From assembly GCA_017506865.1 (NCBI GenBank), contig JAFCMP010000024.1, positions 744,001 through 808,000 on the forward strand: DNA of 64,000 nt. The letters are read 5' to 3'. The DNA comes from Tribonema minus (Eukaryota; Sar; Xanthophyceae; Tribonematales; Tribonemataceae). The position numbers were made by a program, and so were the translations under genes. The notes beneath the pieces are model-generated. The model had not been told where the DNA came from and ran no database searches. It saw only the letters and a program-made list of their open reading frames with translations. Below, piece by piece: positions 36,975-50,200 of this stretch (position 1 is the first letter of the stretch; each line of letters starts with the position of its first letter).

Positions 36975-39900
36975 GCACGCATACTTCTACGCACACAGAC
37001 GCGCACACATACTTGTGCACAAGCACACACACACACTCTCTCTCTCTTCTACACAAACACCGACGTGCGACACTCAACGCGAAAGAGAAGCGCTGCGCGC
37101 GCGCTTGCTCACCTTGTAGTTTGGCAGGCCCAGCTCCTCGCTCACGAGCGCGTCGACAAAGAAGCGGTCGTACTTGCTGAGCGCGCCCACGATCGCGCGC
37201 GCATCCGCCGCCGCCATCCCCCGCTCCACATACAGCTCCACCATGTCCTCCACGCCGCGCTCCCTGCGCGCCGCCAGCATAACAGCCGCCAGCAAAAGCG
37301 GCGTTGACAGTGTTGGAATATGGGCTTGTTCCGTGTCTAGCCTATAGTTCTATGGTTCGTGTCTGTTCGCAGTGACAGCTACAGCAGTTGCGTAACCGCC
37401 ACGACAATGCTTGTTCGTTGGTCAATGCACACGACTTGTGCTTTCACGGCGGTCCGGCATCCGGGGTTGAGCGGCCGCGCGCCGCGGCGGTTTCGGCGGG
37501 CGCTCTCCGTGTGTGGCGTTGAAATGGAGCTCCACGTAAAAGTGACGCAGTGCTCAACGTGGCGGTGAGGCAGCGCTCGATGGCTTTCCGCGGCGCACGG
37601 CAACGCGTGAGTGCGGCGGCGTGACACCTAAATCTAACCCCCTAGCCCTAACCCTGACTCTATTCCTAAACCTAACCCCACAACTGCCGGAAATGCGCGC
37701 AGGCGCCAGGTGTGCGAGACGGAATCGTGGCCAGCAGGACGGGGCCAGACTTCAAAGGGCGCTAGGCGCGCGGCGCGCGTTCACGATCCGCATAGAGGTG
37801 ACGTGCCGCTTGCCTCAGCGCTCTGCAGCCTCTCGCCGCGATGGACAGGCGCCGCAGCGGCCTGAGAAGCACTGACGGCATGCGTGGCCGAGCCGATAGC
37901 CGCGACCGTTGGCGTGTCGTGCAACTATGGCAACGACGAACTGACTGCGGCCTGAGCGGACAGTCTGTATAGAAACAGCCGCCACGGCGACTGTGCAGAT
38001 GCTCTGAAACCGCAGGGCTGCGCGTGAGAATAGCCACAATTGCCTCAGATCTGACGCTGCGGGCATGCTGTGCTGCCCAGCGCGTCCGTTCACCAGCACG
38101 ACTCACCCGCGCGCGCACCAAGTCCGAGTCGAAGCACAAAGCAATCGTCACCCCGACATCTACACAGGGAATGGCGGCATGACGGCGGATCGCGCAGCGT
38201 GCAGCGCGTGCCGCCGCAACCCGGTGTGGTGGACTGCGCTGAGGCGCGCTGCGCTGCGGAGCGCTGCCCCCTGCTTACATACCTGTTGTTGCGCACGTGC
38301 CACTCCTCTCGTTTGCGCGCCTGCTCGACATAGTCGTTGTGCGCCTGCAAGGAAGGGAGGGCGGGCAGAAATGTTACAGTTACAGTCGCAGGCCTGCACA
38401 GGTGACACTCCTAAAGTTGAAGTCGTGCTTTTGGCTCTTGACACGTGCACGCCTTCGCACTGAATCTACAGAGCTGAAGTTGGTGGCGGTATTGCCTGAC
38501 TGATAGGTACTCCATGACATTCGTCTAGAGGTGGTCGTCTGTAACTGCCATTCTTGTACACGATGAAGTTTAGATTTTGAGGTCATGAGGTTCATGCCCC
38601 CAGATGCGGCTTGATGTCAAGGTATTGCTCGCTTATCTGGCGTCCTCAGTCACTGCCAATGCTGTTTATGAGAGCAGTTGCAGGTCCGGGCAGTGTACCG
38701 CCAGTCCACTGCGTTACTTTTTGCCAGTCAGCGCAAGTGACTGCCTACGAGGGTTGAAACATGCCACTGCGCCGCTGCTGCAGTCCCCCTTGGATCGGTG
38801 AAGCACACTTGACGCAGGCTCGAGCAGTTGATGGCATCCGGATGCAGTGCTAAGTACGCATCTGAACTTGAATGACACGGCACAAGATGCCGCAAGCGCC
38901 ACTTCACCTGACATAGCTGACCATGTGAACATGCGGTCATCACGCAGCATGAAGGTGAAGTTGATGTGGTAATTCTACAAGCAAGAGCACATTGCTCAGC
39001 ATGATCCCTGCAGAGCACCATAATTGTCGTGTGTGAAGACTGGCGTTCTTCATACCTCAGGTGGCAGCCTTGCGAACAGCACCTGCCACTAGAGGGCGGT
39101 GTCTTGGACTTGAGGGGACTGACGCATGCCACAAGCTTGCAACTAACGCATAAAGCTTCTTGGAAAATATTTTACTTCAGACAACGTGTGCAGGTTTTGC
39201 TACTCCTCATGTGCCTGCAGGGAGTTGCAGCCAGGCACACACAGATTGATGCTGCACCAAAGAGGGAGAGACCGCACCTCTCACAACGAGTCAAAATGGG
39301 TCCGGAGCGCAATGTTCTGTGTCTGTACGTCCCCGCTGTAACTGTTTGTAACTGTTTTTCGCCTCACCTTGCTGCTCAGATACTCCCCCACCCCCATGCT
39401 CAGAGCATCCGCCAGTATGTTTGAGAACCCAAGAATCAAGACCACGTCCCCGCCCAGCCCACCCCCTGCGGCTCCTGCGACAATGGCGAAGCTTGTCAAG
39501 ACTCCGTCCAAGGCTCCAAAGAGCATAGCCTGCCATGGGGTGGTTGGTGCGCGGCGCGCAGCCGGAAAGATGTCAAATATCCTGAAGATGAGCATGTTTG
39601 GAGGTCGCCAGAGCAAACATGGCTCGCTGAGGGTGTAGGCATTGAAAAACTCAAAGTCGATGAACCAAGAGATTTTCGCAAAGCCTGCACACTTTGCACC
39701 GACAAAGGGGTGTGTCGTACGCCTAAGTGGAGTGATTTTCCAAGTACCTAACTCTGCCGCGCAAGTCTACAGATGCGCTTGCTTGACAGTGCACATTACC
39801 AACAGCGTTGACGCAGGTTACTCCTGTCGCACGAATGCATGAGCTGCGTGTCGTAGTGCAGGCGGAGCAAGCCAGGCAAGATGTTCGAACACGCCGACCA

Positions 39901-40022
39901 ACCTTGATGAAGTCGCCATATGTGGTCTCCTCCTCGTCTACGGACCCTCCACCTTTGTTGGCGTAGCGGGAGCCATTTTCATCTGGCCCCACTAGCCTTG
40001 ACCGCTCCCCTGCTCCGCTCAT
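33073..40022 (-). CDS. VIT1/CCC1-family vacuolar iron/manganese transporter
   Basis: Membrane transporter that moves Fe2+ or Mn2+ from cytosol into the vacuole in exchange for protons. Seven minus-strand exons: 40022-39903, 39529-39368, 38344-38283, 37263-37113, 35387-35299, 34135-34068, 33221-33073. Every border is AG/GT and every join keeps phase, giving a complete 266-residue protein, typical for the family. Seen: hydrophilic N-terminus ending YGDFIK; AMLFGALDGVLTSFAIVAGA (TM1, with the Asp-Gly pair); ILGFSNILADALSMGVGEYL (TM2, conserved Met and Glu); DYVEQARKREEWHV and RGVEDMVELYVERGM (cytosolic metal-binding helices); FVDALVSEELGL; KEGLLMFLSFAIFGSLPLL (TM3); QQLFLCSCIVTGVCLFVAGA (TM4); SGLETLLLGGACAGLAFEVG (TM5), then FIV and TAG. 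The ATG at 40020-40022 is the first in the exon near the conserved start; a further upstream exon is possible because CCCAG precedes it. Which metal it carries cannot be told. Confidence 0.93.
33775..34135 (-). repeat. Three tandem units: exon edge plus telomeric repeats
   Basis: The 3' edge of transporter exon 34135-34068 (plus strand CACCTGTTACTATGCACGAG...AATAGCTGC) is repeated almost exactly at about 33945-33972 and 33822-33850. Units of about 122 bases also contain GTGAACGCCTG(T/C)GAG, GGACCAACGCCCCCTGCTAA and one to four CCCTAA hexamers. All copies keep the GTGAGCC donor. The number of CCCTAA hexamers differs from unit to unit. Confidence 0.95.
35102..35166. repeat. Head-to-head interstitial telomere array
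   Basis: TTAGGGTTTAGGGTTAGGG meets TAACCCTAACCCTAA repeated about seven times. This is the longest uninterrupted telomeric stretch in the window, within intron 5 of the transporter gene. Confidence 0.95.
36913..36972. repeat. (CA)n microsatellite
   Basis: About 30 uninterrupted CA dinucleotides, with further CA-rich and CT-rich sequence to about 37047, in an intron of the transporter gene. Confidence 0.95.
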
Positions 40023-41228
40023 TGCCTGGGCTGCGCCCGTGTGGAGATCAACGCGAAGCTGGCAAGGCGGAGGCCGCAAACTGTACACGTGTACTGCTTG
40101 TGTACTCTCTCCCTCGGAGCAAGTTTGAACTTGAACTTAAAGTTTAAGGGTGAACTTACGGCGAATCATCTCAGCTGCAGCGAACACCACTGCACGCGCA
40201 CCGCCCTTGCCTTGCAGTGCTGCTGGTGCCTGTCAGAATTATGGAAAATCCGCCATCATACGCAGAGAGGATGCAGCTGCGGGTGTCCAAGCTCTTGGGG
40301 CGCAGTGCAGACTATGTAGGCTGCTTGCAGCAAACTTCACGATTGCATAGGACACCCGGCCTCCCTACAAGGGACCTTTACTATATATATATATATACAA
40401 CTGAAAGTCCACAAGTGCGAGTGCTCCATGCTTGCTCACCAGATGCACGCGACGCAGTGTTTCAGCAGCTTTCAGCACTGGCAGGTTGAAGCGGGGGGCA
40501 CAGCAGCACGCTTACGCAAGCACATGAGCGCGCGCCCAGTTACACATGGCATCACACAACAAAAACGAGCACAAGTGTACACCATCTGTATGGCACTCGT
40601 ACATTCGCCGCGCAGTGTCGAATGCCGCAATACGTGCGATCGCCCATTAAAGACAGGGGGAGGGCTGCGAAGGCAGAGGCATCCCCTGCTGCGCCGAGCC
40701 CCCCCCCCACCTCCACCCCCACCCCCTAAAGTGATTGTACATGAAGAACTCGCACACAAATGTCAGGGTATCTTAAACAAAAACTTGGCTTCGCACACGC
40801 ACGGTGCCCTCACGAACACACCGGCGGCACCTAACGCGCACCCTCATGCTGAGCAAACCCTGAACTCCACGCACCGCGTGAGGGCGCAGGGGGTGTGGCG
40901 CTCCCATCGCATGCTTGCTTCGCAACACCGGAGAGATGGTGGCCCTCCCCTCTTTTGCCTCACTCCCAGGGGCTGAGCAGCCCTGCTGCTTGAGCAATCT
41001 ACCAGCGGTCTACGCCCCCCTGTGCGGCACGGCAGGAGCTGCGCACTGCGCACGTCGGGGGGGGGGGGGGGGGCTCCAGGCGCAGGCGGGTACGTAGGAG
41101 GTTATTGACCCTGCACTTCGCGCGTACAACGCGGGGCAGCGGAGGGGAGGCCACGCGGGGGGGGGAACGGGGGGGAGGGGCTGGCTGCTACACGCAGTCC
41201 AATTGTGCAGCGCCCTCTCCGAACTTCA
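40023..41228. other. Intergenic between EDR2-like gene end and transporter start
   Basis: Both neighbours are on the minus strand, so this 1.2 kb should hold the 3' UTR of the EDR2-like gene and the promoter of the transporter. It contains the dispersed repeat at 40339-40410, a C-rich run near 40700 and poly-G near 41060. No coding motif seen. Confidence 0.55.
40339..40410 (+). repeat. Dispersed repeat, copy 2
   Basis: ACGATTGCATAGGACACCCGGCCTCCC followed by GGGACCTTTA, a short (TA)n tract and GAAAGTCC. Similar to 28819-28870, 11.5 kb away. Confidence 0.7.
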
Positions 41229-44200
41229 TCAGTCTTCGTCGAGCCCTGTCTGTAGTTCGTCGACCTCGTCCGGCGACCCGTAGTTGAGGCACGCACACGC
41301 GAGCATCGCCTCGGGGAGCTCGTCCGCGGAGCGCCCCTCTATCGTGAAGCCCACGTGCAGCACCATTTGCTGCGCGCGAGGGGGCGGGGGGGGGATGAGT
41401 CAGTTGAGTAATGAGAGCATTTGTGGGATATTGTCACACAGATATTGTCTACACGCATGCGCTGCCCACTTTTTCCAGAGCGCGCGCAGGGGCAGAGGGC
41501 GATGCGCGCTCTCGTAGACGGCCCGACGCATGCACGCGCAATTCGCGTGCAGCGTCCGGGTTGCGCACGCATGCTGCAGTCAGGATCGACGACAGAGGCC
41601 GAAACTCACTCGGCCAGGCAGGCTCTGCGGCGCTCACTCACGGTGCGCGCGTACCGCAAGCGTGGCGCCCAACCCGGACACTTTGCCGGCGCAAGCAACG
41701 CTCCGACCGTGCCCCCGGTTGGGGCGGCGGCACAGGCTGCGCGATCGCCATTCTACACTCACATCCTGAAAGATTGGGGGAAATGCATTGCATGAGGTGC
41801 TGCTGGTGCCAATCGCGGCAACGCTCAGCGCCCACCTGGAACTTCTCCATGAGGTTGTGCAGCACCTTCTTGGCGGCGTAGCGGAACCTGTGGATGTTGA
41901 TGTCCATCTCGAGGCACGCGGCGCCGCCGGCGGTGGCGGGCTGCGCGCGAGGGAGCGGGGCGGCGGCGGCAGACGCGGCGCGGCGCGGCGCGTGTGAGCC
42001 CGGGTCGGACCGAGCGAGGCGCGACTGCGTTGCGTTGGATGCGCTTCAGCACGGGTGGCAACGGGCTTGCGTTGAGCAGTCCCGTCGCGACAATGCATTC
42101 CTTCGAGTCATCCAGATCAACAATATACATGCATGTACCGGACGCAACATTTACCGCCGCCGCTGCGGCAGCGCTCACCTTCCCCGCCAACGTCTGCCCC
42201 GTCCGCGTGATGAGCACGGGCTTGCCGTTGTACGCGCGGAAGCTGTTGGGCAGGCCCGTCGCGACAATGCATTCCTTCGAGATTCCTTCGAGTCAACCAG
42301 ATCAACAATGTACTTACATTTACCAGGCGCGACACGTACCGCCACTGCCGCGGTAGCACTCTCACCTTCCCCGCGAACGTCTGCCCCGTCCGCGTGATGA
42401 GCACAGGCTTGCCGTTGTACACGCGGAAGCTGTTGGACAGTCCCGTGGCCTCCCAGTTCTCCACCACGCACATGGCCTTGAAGCGGCCGCGGAACTCGTC
42501 GTCGTCCGCCTGTCGCGGCGGCGCGGGGGGAGCACACGGGGGGGGGGGGGGGGGGGGGAGAGGAGCCCGGCGTTCAGGGTGAGTAAAGTCGGAGCGGCAG
42601 CCTGTGGTCGGGAGTGCTTGCAGCGCATGCCCGCAAGTACAGCAGTACGGTTCAGGCGTGACAGGCCTGCAGTGAGGTGACGAGGCCTGCCTGCTTCTTA
42701 GTACTGTACACGGCGCCGCAGCGACCCCCGAGCTCATTGTGCTCTGCCTGCCGTGCCGGGGGCGCGGCGAGCCGGGAGAAGCCCAGCTTTTAGGGGCGGG
42801 GGGGTTCAGCAGGCGCCGGGCCGCAATTGGGCACGCGCAACCTATGCCCGCATGTGTGGCAGAACGCGACGAAGTGGGCCAGTTACTGCAGACTTCACGC
42901 CACGCGCACGGCCGCGCGGCAGCCACGCAAGTCACCATCCTCCGCCTGTTAGGCCGGGGGGGGCGTGGGCCGAAAGCAGCCTATAGCAGCCAGCAGCATT
43001 GCAGCAAGGCCACAAGACTGCAGCACAACACCACGGCCCCGCAGCAACCCCTGACAGCAACGCCTGAGGTCATTCTCATCTGCTCGTGTGGCAGTGGGTT
43101 CAAGAGCAGAAGAGCACACGGCAGCATGCACGCGTGTGCACGCCATCCGCAGAGACAGCTTGTGCAGCAACTGACACGTGCCGTTCGGCAGGCCCCCCTT
43201 GCTCGGGGGGCAGTGATTGAGCGCAACGGCTCTGCGCACAGCCCCTGAGAACTCCGTCCATAGCGCAGCCGGTGCAATGAGGTCCCACCTGCTTTGTCGA
43301 GTATCGCGCCCACAGCTTCACGGCGGGCGACGCGGTGGACAGGTCCTTCAGGGCGTCCGCGGTCTGCGGTGCGGTGCAGAGTCAGTACAGACGCAGTGCA
43401 GGTGCAGATCAGGAGAGTCCAGAGACGGCGAGCGTGCTTGACGCGATGGCGACAGTCAATGGCTCAAACTTGGTGTGTGCGGTGTGCGCAGCATGCACGG
43501 TCTGCGGTGCAGTACAAATGCGGTACACGTGCAGTTCAGGCCATGGAACGCAGCGCCGCCGCAGCGCATGCGCAGCGGCCGCCTGCACGTCACCTCAAGC
43601 TTGTGCACGCGGCACACCCAGGGCGCCGCGCCGTGCAGCGCGGGTCCCACCGGACATCGCGAGGGCGCGCAGACTCATGGAGACGAGCTGCTGCTGTCGC
43701 ATCTCGCTGCTGCGGGGCGCGTGCACGGCTGTCGCCACGCGGTTTAAGCCAGCAACGTCCTTCTCTCGGAAGCGCCGCGCATCTGACACGTCAAGACGAA
43801 ATATCACTACCACGGCCCTCATGATCACACAAGGTCGGGGTCAGCAGCGCACTCACCTCCTGCGTAATTGCAAAGTACAGAATGACATGGTAGCTCGGCC
43901 CGTCCTCGCTGCGCGCGCGGGGGGGGGGGGGGGGGCAAAAGCGGCAGCAGCGATCAGCAACAGCGCGATTAGGGGCGACCGCGTCAAATTATGCATGAAA
44001 CCGCATGCAGGCCAGTGAACGTGCCACAATTCGCGCCTCCGCCAGCAAGCTGCAATCCGGTAATGCGCAAAGCTTGAGTGGAGCACTCACGGGCGCGTCT
44101 CAGTGCATACACAGCGGGTTTGACGAAGCACCACTCCTGATGCACAGGTAAACGGGTATCTAGGGTACCAGCACGGTGCAGAATCAGCAGCGCTCAGCAC

Positions 44201-47200
44201 CGCGGCAAAGAGCAAAGGAAGCGCCAGCTGGCGTGCGTGCGTCCCCCGCCCTATGTCTACCCCTACATGAGAGAGCTGATGAACACAATGAGAGGCTCGA
44301 GCACTGGCAGGCACTACGAGACTCTGCTGAAGCACAGGATACCTACATGAGAAGAGCGTACGTGCCTCATACCAAGTGCCACTGGATTCGTAAACACCGC
44401 AACAAGCACCGCTAGCAGGACACGAGGTGCCACTCCAAATATGTGTACAACTTCGAAGCACTTGTGCGACTTCGCTCTCACCTGTAGTTGAACACTTCTG
44501 GCGGGTTGCTGGGCAGCTGGCAGTTTATGACCAGGAGGCCGGGCACATCCTGCGGGGCAGGTATGGGTACACAGGGGTACACCGGAAAGTGAGGCATGGG
44601 CGTCCGCCGCAAAGAAGCAAACCGGGTCATGCAGGCAGGTTGAGATCTGCAGGCTCTGCTGCCCGTGCGCGCGAGAGGAGAGCGCAGCAGGCCACGCGCG
44701 ACGCGACCACTGACATGCACTTCACATTGATTCTCGCTGAGGAAGCGCAAGGTACCAGTTGCGTGGTCGACCTTGCTACCGAATGTGCGTACGCCGCGTA
44801 CTCCGATGAGTAGATGGCTCCATCGAACGCTGAGAGCTCGTCTGGTACGACATGACCACTTGCTTTGTCGTGACCACCACCAGTCGCGGGGGGGGGGGGG
44901 GGGGGGACACACCGGTATCGGCGGCACCGGCGCCTGAACGGCCAGGGTCCTTGAGGCTGACATACGCGTCGGCAACGTTTAGAAACGACAGCAGCCGGGG
45001 GGGGGGAGGGACCGCTCTAATTAGCATTGACCAGCAGCGGGGGGGGGGGGGGGGGGGGGGGGATTGGGGGGGGCTGCCTCACCGGTATCGGCGGCACGGG
45101 CGCTTGTGCGGCCAGGTCCTTGAGGCTGACGTACGCGTCCGCGACGTTGCTCACGCGCAGCGGCGTCGCGTAGAAGTCGCAGCCGACCATGGTGTACAGC
45201 GCCGGCACGCTGGGCGCCTTGACCCTGCACGGAGAGGGGCGCATGGGGGGGGGGGGGGGGGCGGTTAAGGGCAGGGGCACGTAGGAAGGTACGTTGAGGT
45301 GGGGGTGGGTGGTAGATTATGGTGTACAGCGCCGGCGCGCTGGGCGCCTTCAGCTTGTGCAGAGAGGGGGGCGCGCGCACCGGGGGGGGGGGGGGGGGGG
45401 ACAGGAAGGTTATGGTGAGGGTGGGGACTAGGGTGAGATTGGAGTGGGTATGGCAGGTACGTAGATCACTCCTGAGTAGGTATTGAATTCGTTTTGATTT
45501 GATTTTAGTTTGCGATCAGCAACAAAAAATGTTGTTGTTGGTTCTCAAATTACTCTTTTCCGAAGAAACAAAATAGAACAAGACAGTCAACTACTACTTA
45601 TACCATACGGGTTATACATGGGGCATACATAGGTAGAGGCAGTCAGGGGGGTGACTTGTCAGGTGATGGGGCATAGGGACCGGGAACGCGCTGCGTCGCC
45701 GCACCTGCCGCAGCATCGGGGGACGCGTACACATGGCGGTGAGATGACAGCACTGCCCCGGCAAGACGGCAGCGCGTCCCGCCTTCCTTCACGATGATTA
45801 GGTTTAGGTTATGGTCAGGGTTAAAAGGCCAGTTAGGGTTGGGCAGTCGCAGCCCGTCGCTGCGTTGCGCGCCTAGGGTTAGCGCGTTAGGGCGACAGCG
45901 CTGCGCGCCCGGCACGTCGGCCTTGCGGCAGGCGATGGCCTACGCGCCGCCGGCGTCGGTGCACCCACACTGTCGTGCATGTTTGAAAATGCACAAACGA
46001 TCATATGGTGTCATTAACCGTGGTTTGAGTTGAGCTGCTGTAGCTGACTTCCTCCAGTCATAATCCTCACTAAAATCAGTTGCACATTCATTCTGAGCTT
46101 TGATCTAACCTCATGCCACTGACGGTTTCTCAAACGAAACTGCCAAGCGGAGTGGAAGGGGGCCATGGGAGACAGAGTTGGCCTAACCCTGAGGTCAGGG
46201 TTGGGGGCGGGGCGCACCTGTCTGTGAGGTAGCTTGCACCTCGAACGTTGAAGACCGAGCCAATGCCATCCTGTCGGGCAGAGAAGGGGAAAACACACAA
46301 AAGGATTATGGCGAGCTCAGCTCTCAGTCTGTGTGTCAGTGGCGAACTTCAAGGCGACAAACCACACATTGACAGCCGCCTGCTCGAGGTGCACACTTCA
46401 ACTTGAAATGCATACGTCGTGCCACATCTGCTGCGATGATGTCCCCTGCAATTTTGCGGATGGCGCGCGCATAATGGGTTGTACGCGGCATGATTGTTTG
46501 ATTGTAGCCATGTACATAGTTCTACAGCGCATACACACCTGCCACGTCCGCTGCGGAGCGGAGAGGTCTCCCGCAACTTCACCGACGGCGCGCACAACGG
46601 TCATCCCGCAAGTACAAGTAGAACTGTATCGTGTGTGTATAGAGGAAATAGGGTTTGGAATCAATATAGTATATACACATAAACGCATACGTACCTGCCA
46701 CGTCCGCTGCGGAGCGGTGAGGTCTCCCGCAACTTTGCCCACGGCGCGCACGACAGTCGTGCCCGCGAGCGGCAGCTCCCTGAAGGACTCGCCCGGGCTG
46801 ATGCTGCCGCCACCGTCTGCCTGCGCCTGCTTCTCTCGCAGCGCCTGCGGGGCAATAATGGCATTCGTCGTAAGCACCTTTGTGGCGGCGGTGATGTGAA
46901 GTTGCAGAAATAGTATTCTGAAATACATAACTTCAACTCAACGAGAACGACGCGCCGGCAGCGGGACACGCAGCAGCGGTATCAGGACGCTGCTTGGCAT
47001 CTGTGCATCAGGCCACGGGCGACGGCCGTCATCGCGAAAATGTTCGTGGTGGCGTTGATGTGAAGTTGAACAAACATAACTTCTACTCAATGAGAACAGT
47101 GCGGCGGCGCGGCGGCAGCGCGACATGCAGCGACGATATCTGGACGCAGCGACGATATCTGGACGCTGCTAGACTTGCGCGGCAGGCCATGGGCGACGGC

Positions 47201-50200
47201 AGTCATTGTGAGTACGTTCGTGGTGGCGTTCATGTAAACTTGCAACAACAAAACTTCACCTCAACAAGAACAATGCGCGGCGGTAGCGGAACACGCAGCA
47301 ACAATATTGCGACGCTGCTCCGCGGCTGATGCTGCGGAAAGCCCCCAACCCCTGCGCCTGCTCCCCCAGCGACGCCTGCGCAACAGCCCATGGATGATCA
47401 GCATTGTTCTCGATAAAAGTTTCCACAGACTTGTTTTTGATGCACACGGCGTACTTGCACGCGGCGGGCGCGGTCGCGGCCGGGCCAGAGTGGCGCACCC
47501 AGCGGCTCTTGTAGGCGTTCAAGGCGTTGATCAGCGCCGAGCGGCGGTCGACTTAGAGACGGCGCGGTCGCGCTGCGCGTGTTGCCGCGTGCCGCACGAG
47601 GGCGCGTACGCGAGCACTGCGCGCATCGCTCAGGCAGATGCATTCATACGCACGCACCCGTGAACGCGGTCATGGTACCGCTGCGGAGTACGTGCCGGCG
47701 CGATGTCTGCGACGCGCCAGGCGGGTCTCGCTGGCCATCTTCACGGCGTCGACCATCGCCAACTGGCAACCGACTTGCGTCGCGGCGCGCGCGCTGGGCC
47801 ATCTGGAGGGGCCCGCATATGTGTTGACTGCGACTGCGAGTCACTGACTCAATGACTCGCCGCAATGCGCGCCGCGCAGGCTGCACAGAGGCGAGTCCGT
47901 GAACGCAACGCTAACCCCCCACCCTGGACGCTGACCTAACTCTATCCTTCCCCACCAGAAGACGCGTGAGCGCGCGCGTACACGCCCCTCGATCTGCACC
48001 ATTGCAACGTTCTCAGAGGGGCGCACCTGGCGGTTCTTGTTGGTGAACTGCATCATCTTGACGGCGTTGACCAGCGGCGGCAGGTCGTGCGCGTGGACGA
48101 GCGGCACGCGCCGCGCCGCGCCTGTGTGAGCGAGAAAGACATGAAAACGTTAAACTCAGGGTTACTAGAGAAGTTGAGGTAAGGATAGGGTAGGGGTAGG
48201 ACAACGGCTAGCTCAGGGTTAGGGTTAGGTGAAAGCAAGGTTGGGGGCGCAACAATGGCAGGTCGAGCGCGTGAACGAGCGGCGCGCCGCGCCGCGCCTG
48301 CGCGCGCGAGAAAAACGACACGAGAACATTCAACTTAGGTTAACGGTTAGGGATACGGTGGAGGTAGGGTTAGGGTTAGGGTATGGTTTGCGCTGCGCCG
48401 CGCCTTCGCACGTGCGAGAAAATAATACGGTCACCATAGGGTTAGGGTGAGGGTATGATGAGTGTTAGGATGAGATTAGGGCAAGGTAAGGGTTCGGGGA
48501 ATTACGATACATTTCTGCACACTGGCTTGCGCCATTGCGCCGCGCCGCGCCTGCGCACGCGAGAGCGACACAAAACATTCAACTCAGGGTCAGTGTCAGA
48601 GTGAGGGCAGGGTTGAATCGACGTTTGGCTCAGGATTAGAGTTAGGTTAGGGGTGGGTTAAGGCGGCGCCTGCTCGCGCGAGAGAAAACGACACGTGAAC
48701 ATTGATCTTAGAGAGTTGGTGTTAGGGTGAGGGTTGGGTTAGGGCTAGGGTCAGCTCCAGGGCTACATGGGAGGGTCAGATTAGAGTCAAGGGAAAAGGC
48801 TAGATGCATGTCTGTACGCTGGCAGGGTTAGGGCTAGCCAGTAAGGCGGCGCCTTCGCGCGCGAGAAAGGCATGGAAACAACCAACTCAGGGTTAATATT
48901 GGGGTTGGGGGTGGGGATAGGGTGGGGGTAGAGCTAGGGTTAGCTCCGGGTTAGGGTTGAATGAAAGCAAGGGTTGGGGGGCGCGACGATGCATTTCTGC
49001 ACACCATTCAGCAAAGGGGCGTCTGACGCGTCTCTGGCGCGGCGCCGCAAGCTCTCGCCTGACTGCACAGCGCCAGCCACCAGGAAGGCAGTTGAAGTTG
49101 ACAGGTGCTGCGCGCGTCGTGCAGCCGCTGCGCACGCCGAGCTCAACGGCCGCGCTCGGGCGCTGCCAGTTTCCGAGCGATGATTTAATGGTACTGCACC
49201 AAATAAATAAACAGTGATCCCAAAGCCTGATAAATGTGACTGTCTCAGCGTTTCAATTCAGTCAACCTGGACACGCAATGTTTCCACCACACTGATCATC
49301 ACCTTCTGGCGGCGGCTCTGTGACTGACTGCACGATGTTCCAGCGATGCATGACAGTGACCAAGTACTCAGTGACTGATTGCATGACAGTTCGGCAATGC
49401 ATGATCACAACAGAGCACTCTGTGATTTCTTTTGCCATTGTTTCAACACTGCTCATCACCTTCTGGCGACGGCTCGCCGTGCCGCTGCGGCTGATTTGAT
49501 GGTACTGCACAACACACAAACAGTAATCCTAGAGCCGAACGTTCAAGTATGTCATTGTCACAGCGCTTCTATTCACGTAACTCAAACATGCACCATTTCA
49601 CCAGACTGGTCATCCATCACCTTCTGGCGACGCCTTGCAGTTTCGCTGCTTAGTAACCCGTTTCATACCGTCATGTGTCATCACAGCATCATCAATGCGT
49701 GGAGAAACAACAAATCCACAATAATTTACCACACAGCTCAGCACCTCCTGGCGACGCCTCGCCGTGCCGCTGCGGCTAATTTGATGGCACCGCACAAAAC
49801 ACATTGATAAACGAACAGATATCCTGAAGCCCAATACATGTAGTTGTCACCGCGTTTCTAATCATTTAACCCAACACACAATGTTTTACCTTCTGGCGAC
49901 GCCTCGCCGTGCCGCTGCGGCTGATCTGATGCTACTGCACAGAACAAAAATAGATGAACAGTAATACTTAAGCCTGATGTATGTAATCGTCAAAGCGCTT
50001 CTATCAGTTTGACACAAAACCCACAACACTGTAAAATCACCTTCTGGCGATGCCTCGTCGTGCCGCTGCGGCGCGCCGAGCGCGACGGCCAGGTTGATCG
50101 CTGCCACCGCCGCGAGGAACCACGCGCCCCACAGCGGCGGCTGCAGCCAGTGCAGCGCTATGACGCTGCCGTTGACGACCTGCACGCGCGCCATGGCAGT

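Noticed and set aside
47640..47800. Minus-strand AMVDAVKMASETRLA as a separate exon
   Set aside because: It resembles a decayed copy of exon 48121-48027 (LVNAVKMMQFTNKNR) and has no clear acceptor or donor.
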